Of a DNA stretch of 21,378 nucleotides, positions 7,092-15,109 are shown piece after piece. The translations under genes and the position numbers were made by a program. Numbering within the stretch: the first letter of the stretch is position 1; the number at the start of each line of letters is the position of its first letter. The notes beneath the pieces are model-generated. The model did not search any database. It was not told the origin of the DNA and was given only the letters and a program-made list of their open reading frames with translations. Source of the stretch: Chloroflexota bacterium (GTDB lineage: Bacteria; Chloroflexota; Dehalococcoidia; DSTF01; RBG-16-68-14); the NCBI GenBank assembly GCA_022561355.1, contig JADFRJ010000008.1, positions 1 to 21,378 of the forward strand. Direction: 5' to 3'.

Positions 7092-8234
7092 ATGAATGAA
7101 CCAACTATCGTGGTGCTCGGCGGAGGCGTGGGCGGCGTTGTCGCCGCGAATGAACTGCACGGTCGCCTGAAGGACAAGGCGAAGATTATCGTCGTGGAAC
7201 GCAGACCCAAGCAGTCGTTCGAGTCATCCTATCTTTGGATCATGACGGGTGAGCGTCAGCCGGACGCGATCAGCCGCGACATCGCGGGCCTCGCGCGCAA
7301 GGAAATCGAGGTGATCGCGGGTGAGGTCGAATCGATCGATACGAAAAACAAGGCGGTCTTTGTCGCAGGGCGAGAGGTCAACTACGACTACCTGATCGTG
7401 GCTCTTGGCGCCTCTCTGGACGTCGACGCGATCCCCGGGCTTGCGGCTTCGCATACGTACTACACGCTGGAAGGCGCGGTTAAGCTGCAGCGTGAGGTAG
7501 CCAATTTCAAGAGCGGGCGCGTCGCGATCGCCATCGCCGGCCTGCCGTTCAAGTGCCCGGCGGCGCCGTACGAGGGCGCGATGTTACTCGAAGGGTTCTT
7601 CCACGCGCGCCACATCAGGCATGACGTGGAGCTGGCGATCTACACGCCTGAGCCGTCGCCGATGCCGGTGGCGGGTGAGGCCTCCGGAGCGGCGTTGCAG
7701 GAGATGTTGGCGCACAAGGGCATCAACTTTCATGGAGACAAGGAGCTGACCGCCATCAAGAAGGGCAAGATGACGTTCGCCGACGATTCCACCGAAGACT
7801 ACGATCTAATCATCACCGTGCCGCCGCACAAGGCGCCTTCGGTGATCCGCGACTCGAGTCTGGCCGGCGACAACGGCTGGATCACCGTCGACCGGCACAC
7901 GCTGGAGACGGACACCGAAGGCGTCTATGCAATCGGAGACGTTGCCCACATCCCGCTCTTCGATGGCATGGCCCTTCCCAAGGCCGGCGTGTTCGCCCAC
8001 GGACAGGCGGAGGTCGTCGCGCGTAACATCGCGGCGCAGATCCTCGGCCACGCCAAGCGCGAAGTGTACAACGGGAGCGGCTACTGCTTCCTGGAGGCGG
8101 GCGGTGGAGTGGCGGGCATGGCGCAGGGCGACTTCTATGCGGAGCCGCGCCACATCACGCTGCGGACGCCGAGTCCGGTCTGGCACTGGGGCAAGGTGGC
8201 GTTTGAACGCTACTGGCTCTGGAAGTGGTACTAG
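7092..8234 (+). CDS. NAD(P)/FAD-dependent oxidoreductase, sulfide:quinone-reductase-like
   Basis: This is a 380-residue two-dinucleotide-fold flavoprotein. The FAD site VVLGGGVGG is at 7-15, YDYLIVALGA at 98-107 ends the first fold, and the second FAD motif VYAIGDVAHIP is at 279-288. Sulfide:quinone reductase features are a cysteine in PFKCPAAPYEG (C155), a second in SGYCFLEAG (C332), and the aromatic ending ERYWLWKWY, which in the family helps it sit on the membrane. A third cysteine often found near residue 125 is absent. Sulfide or polysulfide oxidation to quinone is the likely role by family, but a different thiol or NADH substrate is possible. GGGGAGG at 7080-7086 sets the start with 5-base spacing. 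The gene stands alone. Confidence 0.85.
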   Translation: MNEPTIVVLGGGVGGVVAANELHGRLKDKAKIIVVERRPKQSFESSYLWIMTGERQPDAISRDIAGLARKEIEVIAGEVESIDTKNKAVFVAGREVNYDYLIVALGASLDVDAIPGLAASHTYYTLEGAVKLQREVANFKSGRVAIAIAGLPFKCPAAPYEGAMLLEGFFHARHIRHDVELAIYTPEPSPMPVAGEASGAALQEMLAHKGINFHGDKELTAIKKGKMTFADDSTEDYDLIITVPPHKAPSVIRDSSLAGDNGWITVDRHTLETDTEGVYAIGDVAHIPLFDGMALPKAGVFAHGQAEVVARNIAAQILGHAKREVYNGSGYCFLEAGGGVAGMAQGDFYAEPRHITLRTPSPVWHWGKVAFERYWLWKWY

Positions 8235-8345
8235 CCGCCAGCTGCTCTACGTCGGGCTGTACGTACGACCTAGCGTGGGATCTGCAAACAAGCTAGCGAA
8301 CCGTGCCAAGTAGTATCACGTGAGCGGCAGCGTCTGAGCGATGCC

Positions 8346-8370
8346 AAAGAGCATCTGCTTCCCAAGCAGA
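8346..8370 (+). other. Orphan tRNA-Gly(CCC) anticodon-arm fragment
   Basis: The stretch contains the 3' half of a D-arm (AGAGC, 8348-8352) followed by a perfect anticodon arm: stem TCTGC (8354-8358), loop TTCCCAA (8359-8365) with anticodon CCC, stem GCAGA (8366-8370). Neither a matching 5' D-stem and acceptor nor a T-arm (GTTCGA) can be found around it, so no intact tRNA is present. It lies in the 174-base gap between the flavoprotein gene and the AT-rich kinase gene. It could be an integration scar or a decayed tRNA. Confidence 0.6.
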
Positions 8371-8408
8371 CTGGCCCGTTAGGCGGGACGGTCGTCCTGG
8401 TCTGACAA

Positions 8409-9428
8409 ATGCTTGAGAAACCTAATGTCTCAGAAGCGCAAATCAGGACTTGTTTAGCTGATCAGTATGGACTGGCGACCGCGCAAATCGTCTTCCTCCC
8501 AATTGGCGCAGATAAGGACACCGCAGTCTATCGCGTCATCGCTCAGGATCGCACAGCGTATTTTCTTAAGCTTCGACGAGGAGACGTAGAAGAAATTTCA
8601 GCGGTCCTACCTAAGTTCCTTGGTGATCAAGGCGTAAAGCAGGCAATTGCTCCGATAGAAACAATCGAGCAACGGCCAACGTCGAGCTTTGAAAACTACA
8701 GGCTGGTTCTCTTTCCCTTTGTAGAGGGCCGTAGTGGTTTTGACGTCGAACTGTCAGATCGTAATTGGGCTGATCTCGGCATCGGGCTAAGAGCCATTCA
8801 CAATGTTGACGTGCCTCCTGCAATCCTGAGACAGCTCCAGCGCGAGACATACTCCGCCCATTGGCGCGAAAAAGTAAAGGCAGTTCTTGCGGGGATTAAC
8901 GAGGAGACTGTTGATCCCATCGCCGCAAAACTGGCTGAGTTTCTGAGAGCTAAGCATGATGAGATCCTGAATATCGTTGATAAGGCTGAGCGGCTCGCGA
9001 CGGGACTTCAAGGTTGGTCAACCGAATTCGTCCTGTGTCATGCTGATATTCACGCGGGAAATGTTCTGATAGATGCGAAGGATGACCTCTACATCGTTGA
9101 TTGGGACACTGCAATCCTCGCTCCTAAAGAGCGTGACTTGATGTTTGTCGGCGGCGGTGTAGGCGGTATTTGGAACAAGGCGAAGGACGAAGCCCTGTTC
9201 TACGAGGGTTACGGTCAGACGAAGACTGACCAGGCAGCAATTGCATACTATCGCTACGAGCGGATCGTTGAAGATATCGCGGCCACGTCACAACAGATAT
9301 GTTCGACGGACATGGGGCGCGACGACCGTGAAGAAGGCCTGCGACAGCTGACGAGGCAGTTTGCGCCGAACGATGTCGTTGAAATGGCTTACCGCTCAGA
9401 GGATAGATTAGAGTCCAAGCCCTCTTAA
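8409..9428 (+). CDS. APH-family phosphotransferase, spectinomycin phosphotransferase APH(9)-like
   Basis: This 339-residue kinase of the aminoglycoside phosphotransferase fold probably phosphorylates a small molecule with ATP. Seen: an ATP-binding Lys in YFLKL (K54), the hinge LVLFPFVEG (99-107), the catalytic loop LCHADIHAGNVL (209-220, catalytic D213, N218) and the metal-binding IVDWDTAI (229-236, D231). The LAPKERDLMF segment and the YYRYERIVEDIAA helix (about 280-292) resemble APH(9)/spectinomycin kinases and related Chloroflexi and Firmicutes kinases. Substrate and resistance are not proven. Base composition is clearly more AT-rich than all neighbours, and no good ribosome site precedes the ATG, which points to recent acquisition. 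It stands between the tRNA-Gly fragment and the convergent rpoD. Confidence 0.83.
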   Translation: MLEKPNVSEAQIRTCLADQYGLATAQIVFLPIGADKDTAVYRVIAQDRTAYFLKLRRGDVEEISAVLPKFLGDQGVKQAIAPIETIEQRPTSSFENYRLVLFPFVEGRSGFDVELSDRNWADLGIGLRAIHNVDVPPAILRQLQRETYSAHWREKVKAVLAGINEETVDPIAAKLAEFLRAKHDEILNIVDKAERLATGLQGWSTEFVLCHADIHAGNVLIDAKDDLYIVDWDTAILAPKERDLMFVGGGVGGIWNKAKDEALFYEGYGQTKTDQAAIAYYRYERIVEDIAATSQQICSTDMGRDDREEGLRQLTRQFAPNDVVEMAYRSEDRLESKPS

Positions 9429-9482
9429 AGATCGGGTGAACTCTCCGTGCCAGTGAGTGCTGCAACGACCCGTGAAGCGATG

Positions 9483-10976
9483 CTACTCCAGGTAGTCCTT
9501 TAGCTTCTTACTGCGTGAAGGATGGCGCAGCTTACGGAGCGCCTTCGCTTCGATCTGGCGGATCCGTTCGCGCGTGACCTGGAATTCGCGGCCGACTTCC
9601 TCAAGCGTCCGGCTCCGGCCGTCCTCGAGCCCGAAGCGGAGGCCGAGCACCTTTCGCTCCCTGTAGCTGAGGCTGTCGAGAACATCGAGCACCTGCTCCT
9701 TGAGGAGCTGGTGGGAGGCGGCCTCCGCCGGGGCAAGGGCTTCCGGGTCTTCCAGGAAGTCGCCCAGGTGGCTGTCTTCCTCTTCGCCGATCGGGGTTTC
9801 CAGAGAGACCGGCTCCTGTGAGACTCTAATGATCTCGCGGACGCGCTCAGGGGCGATCTCCATGCCCTTGCCGATCTCTTCGCTCGTTGGCTCGCGGCCG
9901 TACTCTTGGATCAGCTTGCGGCTGACGCGCACCAGCTTGTTGATCGTCTCCACCATGTGGACGGGGATCCGGATGGTGCGAGCCTGGTCGGCGATGGCGC
10001 GCGTGATGGCTTGCCTGATCCACCAGGTGGCGTAGGTGCTGAATTTGTAGCCCTTACGATAGTCGAATTTCTCCACCGCGCGAATGAGGCCGATGTTGCC
10101 TTCTTGGATCAGGTCGAGAAGCGACATGCCGCGACCGATGTACTTCTTGGCAACGCTGACGACGAGGCGCAGGTTTGCTTCTGTCAGCGTCTTCTCTGAC
10201 CGGAACCCCTCCTCCTGCAATTGATGGAAGCAGAGCAGGAGCTGATCGTCCGGCTGCGAGAGCTCTCCGACCCGGTCCCAGTCCGGCGGGCGCAGGTGCT
10301 TATCGCCTCCCAGCGTCTTGACGACGGGCCCGATGAGTTCCGGGGTCAAGATGTGCGTGATGACCGAGATGCGCACGATGGAGCGTTCGGTAACTTCCTG
10401 CTCGCACTGGAGCTCCTTAGTTACCTTGACCGCGAGGGCTTCGTCAGCGACTTGGTCGATCGTGCTGCGGAACGTCTCGTCGACGACCAGGTGCGACAGC
10501 GGGCTGCGCTTCACGCCAAGCGCCTTTGCCACGGCGTCCAGCGTGCTGCGCTCTTCGTGGAGCTGGTCCAGCAGGCAGAAGAGGATCTGACCCCCTTTGG
10601 GCGATGCGCCGTGGTCGTCAACCCACGTCTGTTCGATCTGCTCTACGTGGTTGCCTTCCTCCATTTGACGGGCAAGGCGCTTTTCATCGGCCCCAGAGAG
10701 GAGGTAGACCTTACCGATCTCACGCAGGTACATGCGGACGGGGTCATCGACGCCTTCCTGAGCCTCGGCTTTGTCAGCCTCTTTGTCGCTGCCACTGCTC
10801 CACGATGCCGTCTCGCTGGCCGCCTTGGCAGCCGCCCCGAGTTTAGTGGAGTTGAGGGCGGCGACACTATCGGCGAGCTGGGCATAGATCTCCTCCATCT
10901 CGCCGTCCTTGGACCTGTCCGCAGGTGCGACAGCCTTACGTTTCATTGTCGTTCGCCTACCGTTGGTCTTGGCCAT
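9483..10976 (-). CDS. rpoD: RNA polymerase primary sigma factor (RpoD/SigA)
   Basis: This is a housekeeping sigma70 of about 497 residues. Region 1.2 lies at about 78-110 (DDPVRMYLREIGKVYLLS) and region 2 at 266-337 (LRLVVSVAKKYIGRGMSLLDLIQEGNIGLIRAVEKFDY and the -10 reading YKFSTYATWWIRQAI). Region 3 follows at about 345-420, and region 4 at 433-495 with the -35 helix-turn-helix TLEEVGREFQVTRERIRQIEAKALRKL. Between regions 1.2 and 2 is a linker of about 150 residues with no recognisable motif. The first ~75 residues are low-complexity, without a clear region 1.1. The start is ATG 10976 (or GTG 10979), overlapping the end of dnaG by about 20 bases with AAGGTG upstream. An in-frame ATG at 10946 would avoid the overlap and cannot be excluded. 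Confidence 0.96.
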   Translation of the reverse strand: MAKTNGRRTTMKRKAVAPADRSKDGEMEEIYAQLADSVAALNSTKLGAAAKAASETASWSSGSDKEADKAEAQEGVDDPVRMYLREIGKVYLLSGADEKRLARQMEEGNHVEQIEQTWVDDHGASPKGGQILFCLLDQLHEERSTLDAVAKALGVKRSPLSHLVVDETFRSTIDQVADEALAVKVTKELQCEQEVTERSIVRISVITHILTPELIGPVVKTLGGDKHLRPPDWDRVGELSQPDDQLLLCFHQLQEEGFRSEKTLTEANLRLVVSVAKKYIGRGMSLLDLIQEGNIGLIRAVEKFDYRKGYKFSTYATWWIRQAITRAIADQARTIRIPVHMVETINKLVRVSRKLIQEYGREPTSEEIGKGMEIAPERVREIIRVSQEPVSLETPIGEEEDSHLGDFLEDPEALAPAEAASHQLLKEQVLDVLDSLSYRERKVLGLRFGLEDGRSRTLEEVGREFQVTRERIRQIEAKALRKLRHPSRSKKLKDYLE

Positions 10977-12969
10977 CACTCACCTTTTTCTGCTGCGAGA
11001 AATCCGCTTGTTGAGGAGAGCTAGCTCCAGCCGTTGTCTCATGGAGCCGGCGGCCCATCTCTTGATCCTCGACCAAACTTGTCGCAAGCTCCAACGTCTT
11101 CGCGTCACTAACGGACGCCGGAATCTTGTCCGCGGCTTTGTTTGCTTGCAGGGCGATCGCCTCTTCCACGGCTGCGCCCATGTATGGCTGAACAGTTGGC
11201 TCCGTCAGGGCCGCAGTGCTGGCACGCTTGGCCGCCGACAGTTTACGCCATTCGATCCGCCGGACGCAATCTTCGAATGCGTCGCGCAATTCGGGGCCTT
11301 CCAGGACGGGCAGGTCGCGGGCGAGCACGCGCTCAAGGTGAGGCGTCAGATCTTCCGTAAGCGCTTCTCGGATCGACTCCAGATCTGAGGTATCGAGCCA
11401 GGCCTGATAGATCGCCCGATGTTCGCTCAGTAGGAACACTTCCTGAGCGATGCCCTTGGCCTTCGACCGGAGGACCGGGTGGCGTAGCAGGAGCGCGAGC
11501 AAGAACTCCTCCGCCGGCTCGCGCCGCACGGGCGCCCCGGGCGAGGGTTGCGCAGCCTGCCCGCGCCGGCTTGGTCTGGCCGCCGGCTTTCGCAACTCGG
11601 CACGGACCACGTCATCATCGACCTGAGCGAGCCGCGCCAGCCGCTGTTCGTAATGCGCGCGAAAGATGGGTTCATCGATCAAGCGAACGACGGGGATCAG
11701 TTCCGCCATCAGCTCTGAACGCTCTCCGGGCTGCGTCAGGTCCTTGCGCCCCGCGACAGTGTCGAAGATGTGGTCTGTAAAGGGCTTCGCCGAAGCGACG
11801 GCGTTGTCCCAGGCGGCCCGGTCGGCGCGGATCATCTCGTCGGGGTCTTTGCCCAGCAGCGGGATGACGAAGAAGTTGACGGACGTTCGCTTGAGGGCGT
11901 CTCGCGTCCATTCGATGGCTCGCGATGAGAACTCTTCATCGCCAAGCTCCGCGGGATGCACTGCGGCCGAGCCAGCTCGTATGGCGCCCGCGCTGCCAGC
12001 CTCTTGCAGCGCGCGGAGCGTAGCTTCGATCCCCGCCGAGTCGGCGTCCATGGCGAGGAGGATCTTCGACCTAAAGCGCTCCAGCTCCTTGATCTGGCGC
12101 TCGGTGAGAGCCGTGCCCATCGACGCAATCACGTTCGTGATGCCGTGCTGGTGCGCGGCGATGACGTCCATGTACCCCTCCACGACGATGACGCTCTTCT
12201 CCTTGCGGATCGCGTCCTTCGCCCGGTCGAGCGCGTAGAGAATGCCGCTCTTGTCGAACAGCGATGTCTGCGGCGTGTTGATGTACTTGGCTCCCGGCGC
12301 GTCGGTCGTCTCTTCGCCCTCGGCCACCATGGCCCGGGCGCCGAACCCGACGACGCGGCCGCGCTGGTCGCGGATGGGGAACATGAGGCGGCCTCGGAAG
12401 CGGTCGTAGCCGCCGCGCTCGCTCTCCACGAGCAGGCCCGCAGCCAGCAATTCTTCCGGTGTGAAGCCGCGCTCCGTTAGATGCGTCCGGAGCGATTCCC
12501 AAGTGTCGGGGCTCATGCCGAGCTGGAAGGCCTCGATCGTGGCTCCGTCCAAGCCGCGTTCTACAAGGTAATCGCGCGCGCCGGCGCCGCCTTCGGAGTG
12601 GAGGAGCGCGTTGTGGTAGTAGGCGGCCGCGGCCTCATTGGCCTGGAGCAGGCGTTCGTCGCGGCCGCTCTCCTTGGGGTCGCGGCGGTCTGGCAGCGTG
12701 ACGCCGCCGCGGTCGGCAAGCTGGCGGAGCGCTTCGCCGAACTCGATATCCTGCTGCGTCATGATGAACGAGAAGATATCGCCACCGGTTCCGCAGGCGC
12801 CAAAGCAGTGCCAGGTCTGCCGGTCCGGCGAAACGTGGAACGATGGCGTCTTCTCTTGATGGAAAGGGCAGAGAGCCCTGAAATTGCGGCCAGCCTTCTG
12901 GAGGCTGACCGACTCGCCGATCAGGTCGACGATGTCTACGCGACTCTTTACTTCGTCGATGGCGCTCAT
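10957..12969 (-). CDS. dnaG: DNA primase
   Basis: This 670-residue primase synthesises RNA primers at the replication fork. The N-terminal CHC2 zinc domain has C34, H37, C55 and C59 (CPFH ... HCFGACGTGGD). The last pair is spaced CX3C rather than the CX2C of E. coli, a variant I believe is frequent in Chloroflexi. The catalytic core follows at about 110-380, with the Toprim acid VVEGYMD (E264), the DAD at 308-310 and GKDPDE at 373-378. The C-terminal ~200 residues would be the helicase-interaction domain and are less conserved. The ATG has AGGGAG about 10 bases upstream and lies 29 bases after the SH3 protein gene. The stop is inside the start of rpoD, giving tight coupling. Confidence 0.96.
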   Translation of the reverse strand: MSAIDEVKSRVDIVDLIGESVSLQKAGRNFRALCPFHQEKTPSFHVSPDRQTWHCFGACGTGGDIFSFIMTQQDIEFGEALRQLADRGGVTLPDRRDPKESGRDERLLQANEAAAAYYHNALLHSEGGAGARDYLVERGLDGATIEAFQLGMSPDTWESLRTHLTERGFTPEELLAAGLLVESERGGYDRFRGRLMFPIRDQRGRVVGFGARAMVAEGEETTDAPGAKYINTPQTSLFDKSGILYALDRAKDAIRKEKSVIVVEGYMDVIAAHQHGITNVIASMGTALTERQIKELERFRSKILLAMDADSAGIEATLRALQEAGSAGAIRAGSAAVHPAELGDEEFSSRAIEWTRDALKRTSVNFFVIPLLGKDPDEMIRADRAAWDNAVASAKPFTDHIFDTVAGRKDLTQPGERSELMAELIPVVRLIDEPIFRAHYEQRLARLAQVDDDVVRAELRKPAARPSRRGQAAQPSPGAPVRREPAEEFLLALLLRHPVLRSKAKGIAQEVFLLSEHRAIYQAWLDTSDLESIREALTEDLTPHLERVLARDLPVLEGPELRDAFEDCVRRIEWRKLSAAKRASTAALTEPTVQPYMGAAVEEAIALQANKAADKIPASVSDAKTLELATSLVEDQEMGRRLHETTAGASSPQQADFSQQKKVSDGQDQR

Positions 12970-12998
12970 ACTGCTCGCTCCCTACAACGGCGTGTGAC

Positions 12999-13925
12999 TT
13001 AGCGGGTTACGCCGCTGGGTATCATCGACAGCTGCGGCCTTCGAGTCAGTGTAGCAGGAGCTGTCAAGCCGTCTGCTGAGGCTTTGGGTTTCCCCTTGGT
13101 TGGAGACGCCGAATCAGGCACCCCAACGGGCGTCTCCGTTGGGGGTGGCGCCTGCGTTGCTGTCGGGGCCGGCGTCTCGATGGGAGGAGGTGTCTCGGTC
13201 TCGAGCGGTGTGGTGCTTGGTTCTGGCGTATTGGCCGGTTCGTCCGCCGGCGTGTCCGCCGGGATCGGCGTGTCCGCCGGGATCGGCGTGTTTGTTGGCT
13301 CCTCGAACACGCTCGTAGGCACGATGATCGAGGGCCCGCTGCCTGGGCCAGCGACGCTGACCTCTGTTAGGTCACCGGTAACCTCCAGGAACGTGATTTC
13401 GATCCAACCCCGGATGGCGGAGCCCGGCGGAAACACAACCTGCAGCCAGGTACCATCCTCGTTCCGCCCGACGATGGGCACGCGGGTGCCGCGACGGACC
13501 GTGCCAAGCGGCGGGAAGTTGGTGCCGGGCCCGTTGTGCAAGGTGGTGGTTGCCAAGGCGATGGCGGTTAGCGAATCGATAGGAGCGGGCGTGGTGGGGT
13601 CATCTCCTATGACGCCGACTCTAGGGCCGGTCCCGGGATCGCCGTCGCCTCGGCTAAAGACGAGGAGCACCACAGCGGTGAGCGCCAGCAGGATCAGGAG
13701 CGAGACTCCCGCGATGATGAACCGGTTGTGCAGCGGCGCCAACCAATCGAACTGCTCGCCTGGTTGCCGTCCACCGTCCACCGGCGGTTGTTGGGGCGGC
13801 TCCTGAGGCGCTGGTCCGGCCGCTAGCTCTTCCAGCAGTGGTGGGTCCCGCCGCGACGTTGGGATGGTAGGCCCCGGTTGTGGCGAGAGCCCTGGGGGCA
13901 GCTTGGATTCGTCTGTCTCGTCCAT
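12999..13925 (-). CDS. Membrane-anchored SH3-like domain protein with Pro/Thr-rich tail
   Basis: This 308-residue protein has one membrane segment at about 69-91 (IIAGVSLLILLALTAVVLLVF), preceded by a Pro-rich cytoplasmic stretch. Outside it has a bacterial SH3-like domain at about 122-185 (TTLHNGPGTNFPPLGTVRRGTRVPIVG ... GTWLQV ... RGWIEITFL). A Pro/Thr-rich tail with IPADTP repeats follows at about 203-270, and then a basic C-terminus. Bacterial SH3 domains usually bind peptidoglycan or its peptides, so a wall-attached role is likely. The gene lies between dgt and dnaG (gaps of 44 and 29 bases), apparently in the same transcript. I know no functional reason for that. The ribosome site is weak. 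Confidence 0.8.
   Translation of the reverse strand: MDETDESKLPPGLSPQPGPTIPTSRRDPPLLEELAAGPAPQEPPQQPPVDGGRQPGEQFDWLAPLHNRFIIAGVSLLILLALTAVVLLVFSRGDGDPGTGPRVGVIGDDPTTPAPIDSLTAIALATTTLHNGPGTNFPPLGTVRRGTRVPIVGRNEDGTWLQVVFPPGSAIRGWIEITFLEVTGDLTEVSVAGPGSGPSIIVPTSVFEEPTNTPIPADTPIPADTPADEPANTPEPSTTPLETETPPPIETPAPTATQAPPPTETPVGVPDSASPTKGKPKASADGLTAPATLTRRPQLSMIPSGVTR
13251..13291 (-). repeat. Tandem 18-base repeat coding IPADTP
   Basis: Two identical 18-base units (13251-13268, 13269-13286) and the start of a third lie inside the SH3 protein gene. They encode IPADTP twice in the Pro/Thr tail. The length may vary between strains through slippage. Confidence 0.8.
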
Positions 13926-13969
13926 AAGCTATCGGATTCCCGCCCGCAAAGCGCATCGTTCCACGCGGG

Positions 13970-15049
13970 CTACGCCTTCAGCCCTAGCTCTTCCGCGGTG
14001 CGGAGGGCAAAGTGATCGGTCATCCCGGCGATGTAGTCGGCGGTGCGGCGGATGGGCGGGTCGCCGGGCCGGGTGAAGTCGGACGTGATCGCCTCCGGAT
14101 GCGCCATGTAGTGCTCGAAGAGGAAGTGCACCACGCGGCGCGCTCGTTCGGCCTCGGCGAGCTGGCCCTCCCACTCATAGACGTTGGCGAACATGAAGTC
14201 GCGCAGTTCGTTGGTCGCCTCCTTCGCGCCTTCGCTCATCACGATCCGGGGCGTTTCGCCTGTGTGTGGCGTCTCGCCTGAGGCGTCCCACGAAGCCTCA
14301 ACGATGTCGAGGACCAGCGTGCTGATTCGCGCGGAGTGGTCCGTGCCGAGGACTTCGCGAGAACTGGCCGGCAGGTCGTCTTCCGTGAGGAGCCCGGCGC
14401 GGATCGCGTCGGCGATGTCGTGGTTGAGGTAGGCGACCGAATCGGCCAGCTTGAGGATCTGGCCCTCCAGCGTGCTGGCGGTGCCCCAGCCCTCGGCCAT
14501 AATGTCGCCCTTCACCTTCGAGTGTTTGAGGATGCCTTCACGGACTTCCCAGGTGAGGTTGAGCCCCTGCCCGCCGCGCTCGAGCTTCTCGACGACACGA
14601 AGGCTCTGCTCGTTGTGGCGAAACCCTTCAGGTAGCAGCTCCGCGAGCGCGGTTTCGCCGGCGTGGCCGAATGGCGTGTGGCCGAGGTCGTGCCCGAGCG
14701 CCATCGCCTCCGTAAGGTCTTCGTTGAGGTTGAGCGCGCGCGAGATGGTCCGAGCTACTTGCGCCGTCTCCAGTGTGTGCGTGAGCCGCGTGACCACGTG
14801 ATCGCCCGTTGGCGCGATGAAGACTTGGGTCTTGTGCTTCAGCCTGCGGAAGGCTTTGCTGTGGAGGATGCGGTCGCGGTCGCGTTGGAACGCCGTCCGC
14901 AGAGGCGACGTCTCTTCGGGGCGCTCCCGGCCGCGGCTCTCGAAGCTCCTGGCGGCAAACGGCGAGAGAAGCCGTTCGCGATCCTCGAGGCGACGGCGAA
15001 TCGATTCGATCGGGTTCTGATGAATACTGGAAGATGGCTGCTGGGCCAT
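13970..15049 (-). CDS. dgt: Deoxyguanosinetriphosphate triphosphohydrolase-like HD protein (dGTPase)
   Basis: This HD-domain dNTP triphosphohydrolase is 359 residues from the ATG at 15049. It converts dNTPs to nucleoside plus triphosphate, limiting dNTP pools. In the longer numbering from TTG 15076 the family signatures are RGRERPEE at 48-55, FQRDRDRILHSKAFRRLKHKTQVF at 63-86, TRLTHTLE at 96-103 (metal H100), and GHDLGHTPFGHAGE at 128-141 with the HD pair H129-D130 and H133. The later RRTADYIAGMTDHFAL motif is also present. I prefer ATG 15049 to TTG 15076 because the segment between carries a -10-like TACAAT and no family conservation. It is the first gene of the dgt / SH3 / dnaG / rpoD run. 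Confidence 0.93.
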   Translation of the reverse strand: MAQQPSSSIHQNPIESIRRRLEDRERLLSPFAARSFESRGRERPEETSPLRTAFQRDRDRILHSKAFRRLKHKTQVFIAPTGDHVVTRLTHTLETAQVARTISRALNLNEDLTEAMALGHDLGHTPFGHAGETALAELLPEGFRHNEQSLRVVEKLERGGQGLNLTWEVREGILKHSKVKGDIMAEGWGTASTLEGQILKLADSVAYLNHDIADAIRAGLLTEDDLPASSREVLGTDHSARISTLVLDIVEASWDASGETPHTGETPRIVMSEGAKEATNELRDFMFANVYEWEGQLAEAERARRVVHFLFEHYMAHPEAITSDFTRPGDPPIRRTADYIAGMTDHFALRTAEELGLKA

Positions 15050-15058
15050 GCTGTGGGT

Positions 15059-15087
15059 ATTGTAGCGAGGCGGCAACCCCGTCGGAA
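15059..15087 (-). promoter_or_regulatory. Candidate promoter for dgt operon
   Basis: On the minus strand, TTCCGA (15082-15087) and TACAAT (15059-15064) are 17 bases apart. Transcription would begin only a few bases before the ATG at 15049, implying an almost leaderless message. The -10 is good and the -35 poor. Confidence 0.35.
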
Positions 15088-15109
15088 GGAAGATGGGTTC
15101 AGCAGCGTG

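Noticed and set aside
8379..8385. GTTAGGC resembling an integron attC core upstream of a resistance-like gene
   Set aside because: No partner GCCTAAC or RYYYAAC site pairs with it, no attC stem-loop is present, and no attC follows the gene. One 7-base match is expected by chance.
10221..11024. 267-codon plus-strand frame opposite rpoD
   Set aside because: It is a mirror of a highly conserved sigma factor gene in a GC-rich genome, with no protein signature.
13084..13806. 240-codon plus-strand frame rich in Gly, Ser and Val
   Set aside because: Its repeats are the reverse reading of the Pro/Thr-rich tail of the SH3 protein.
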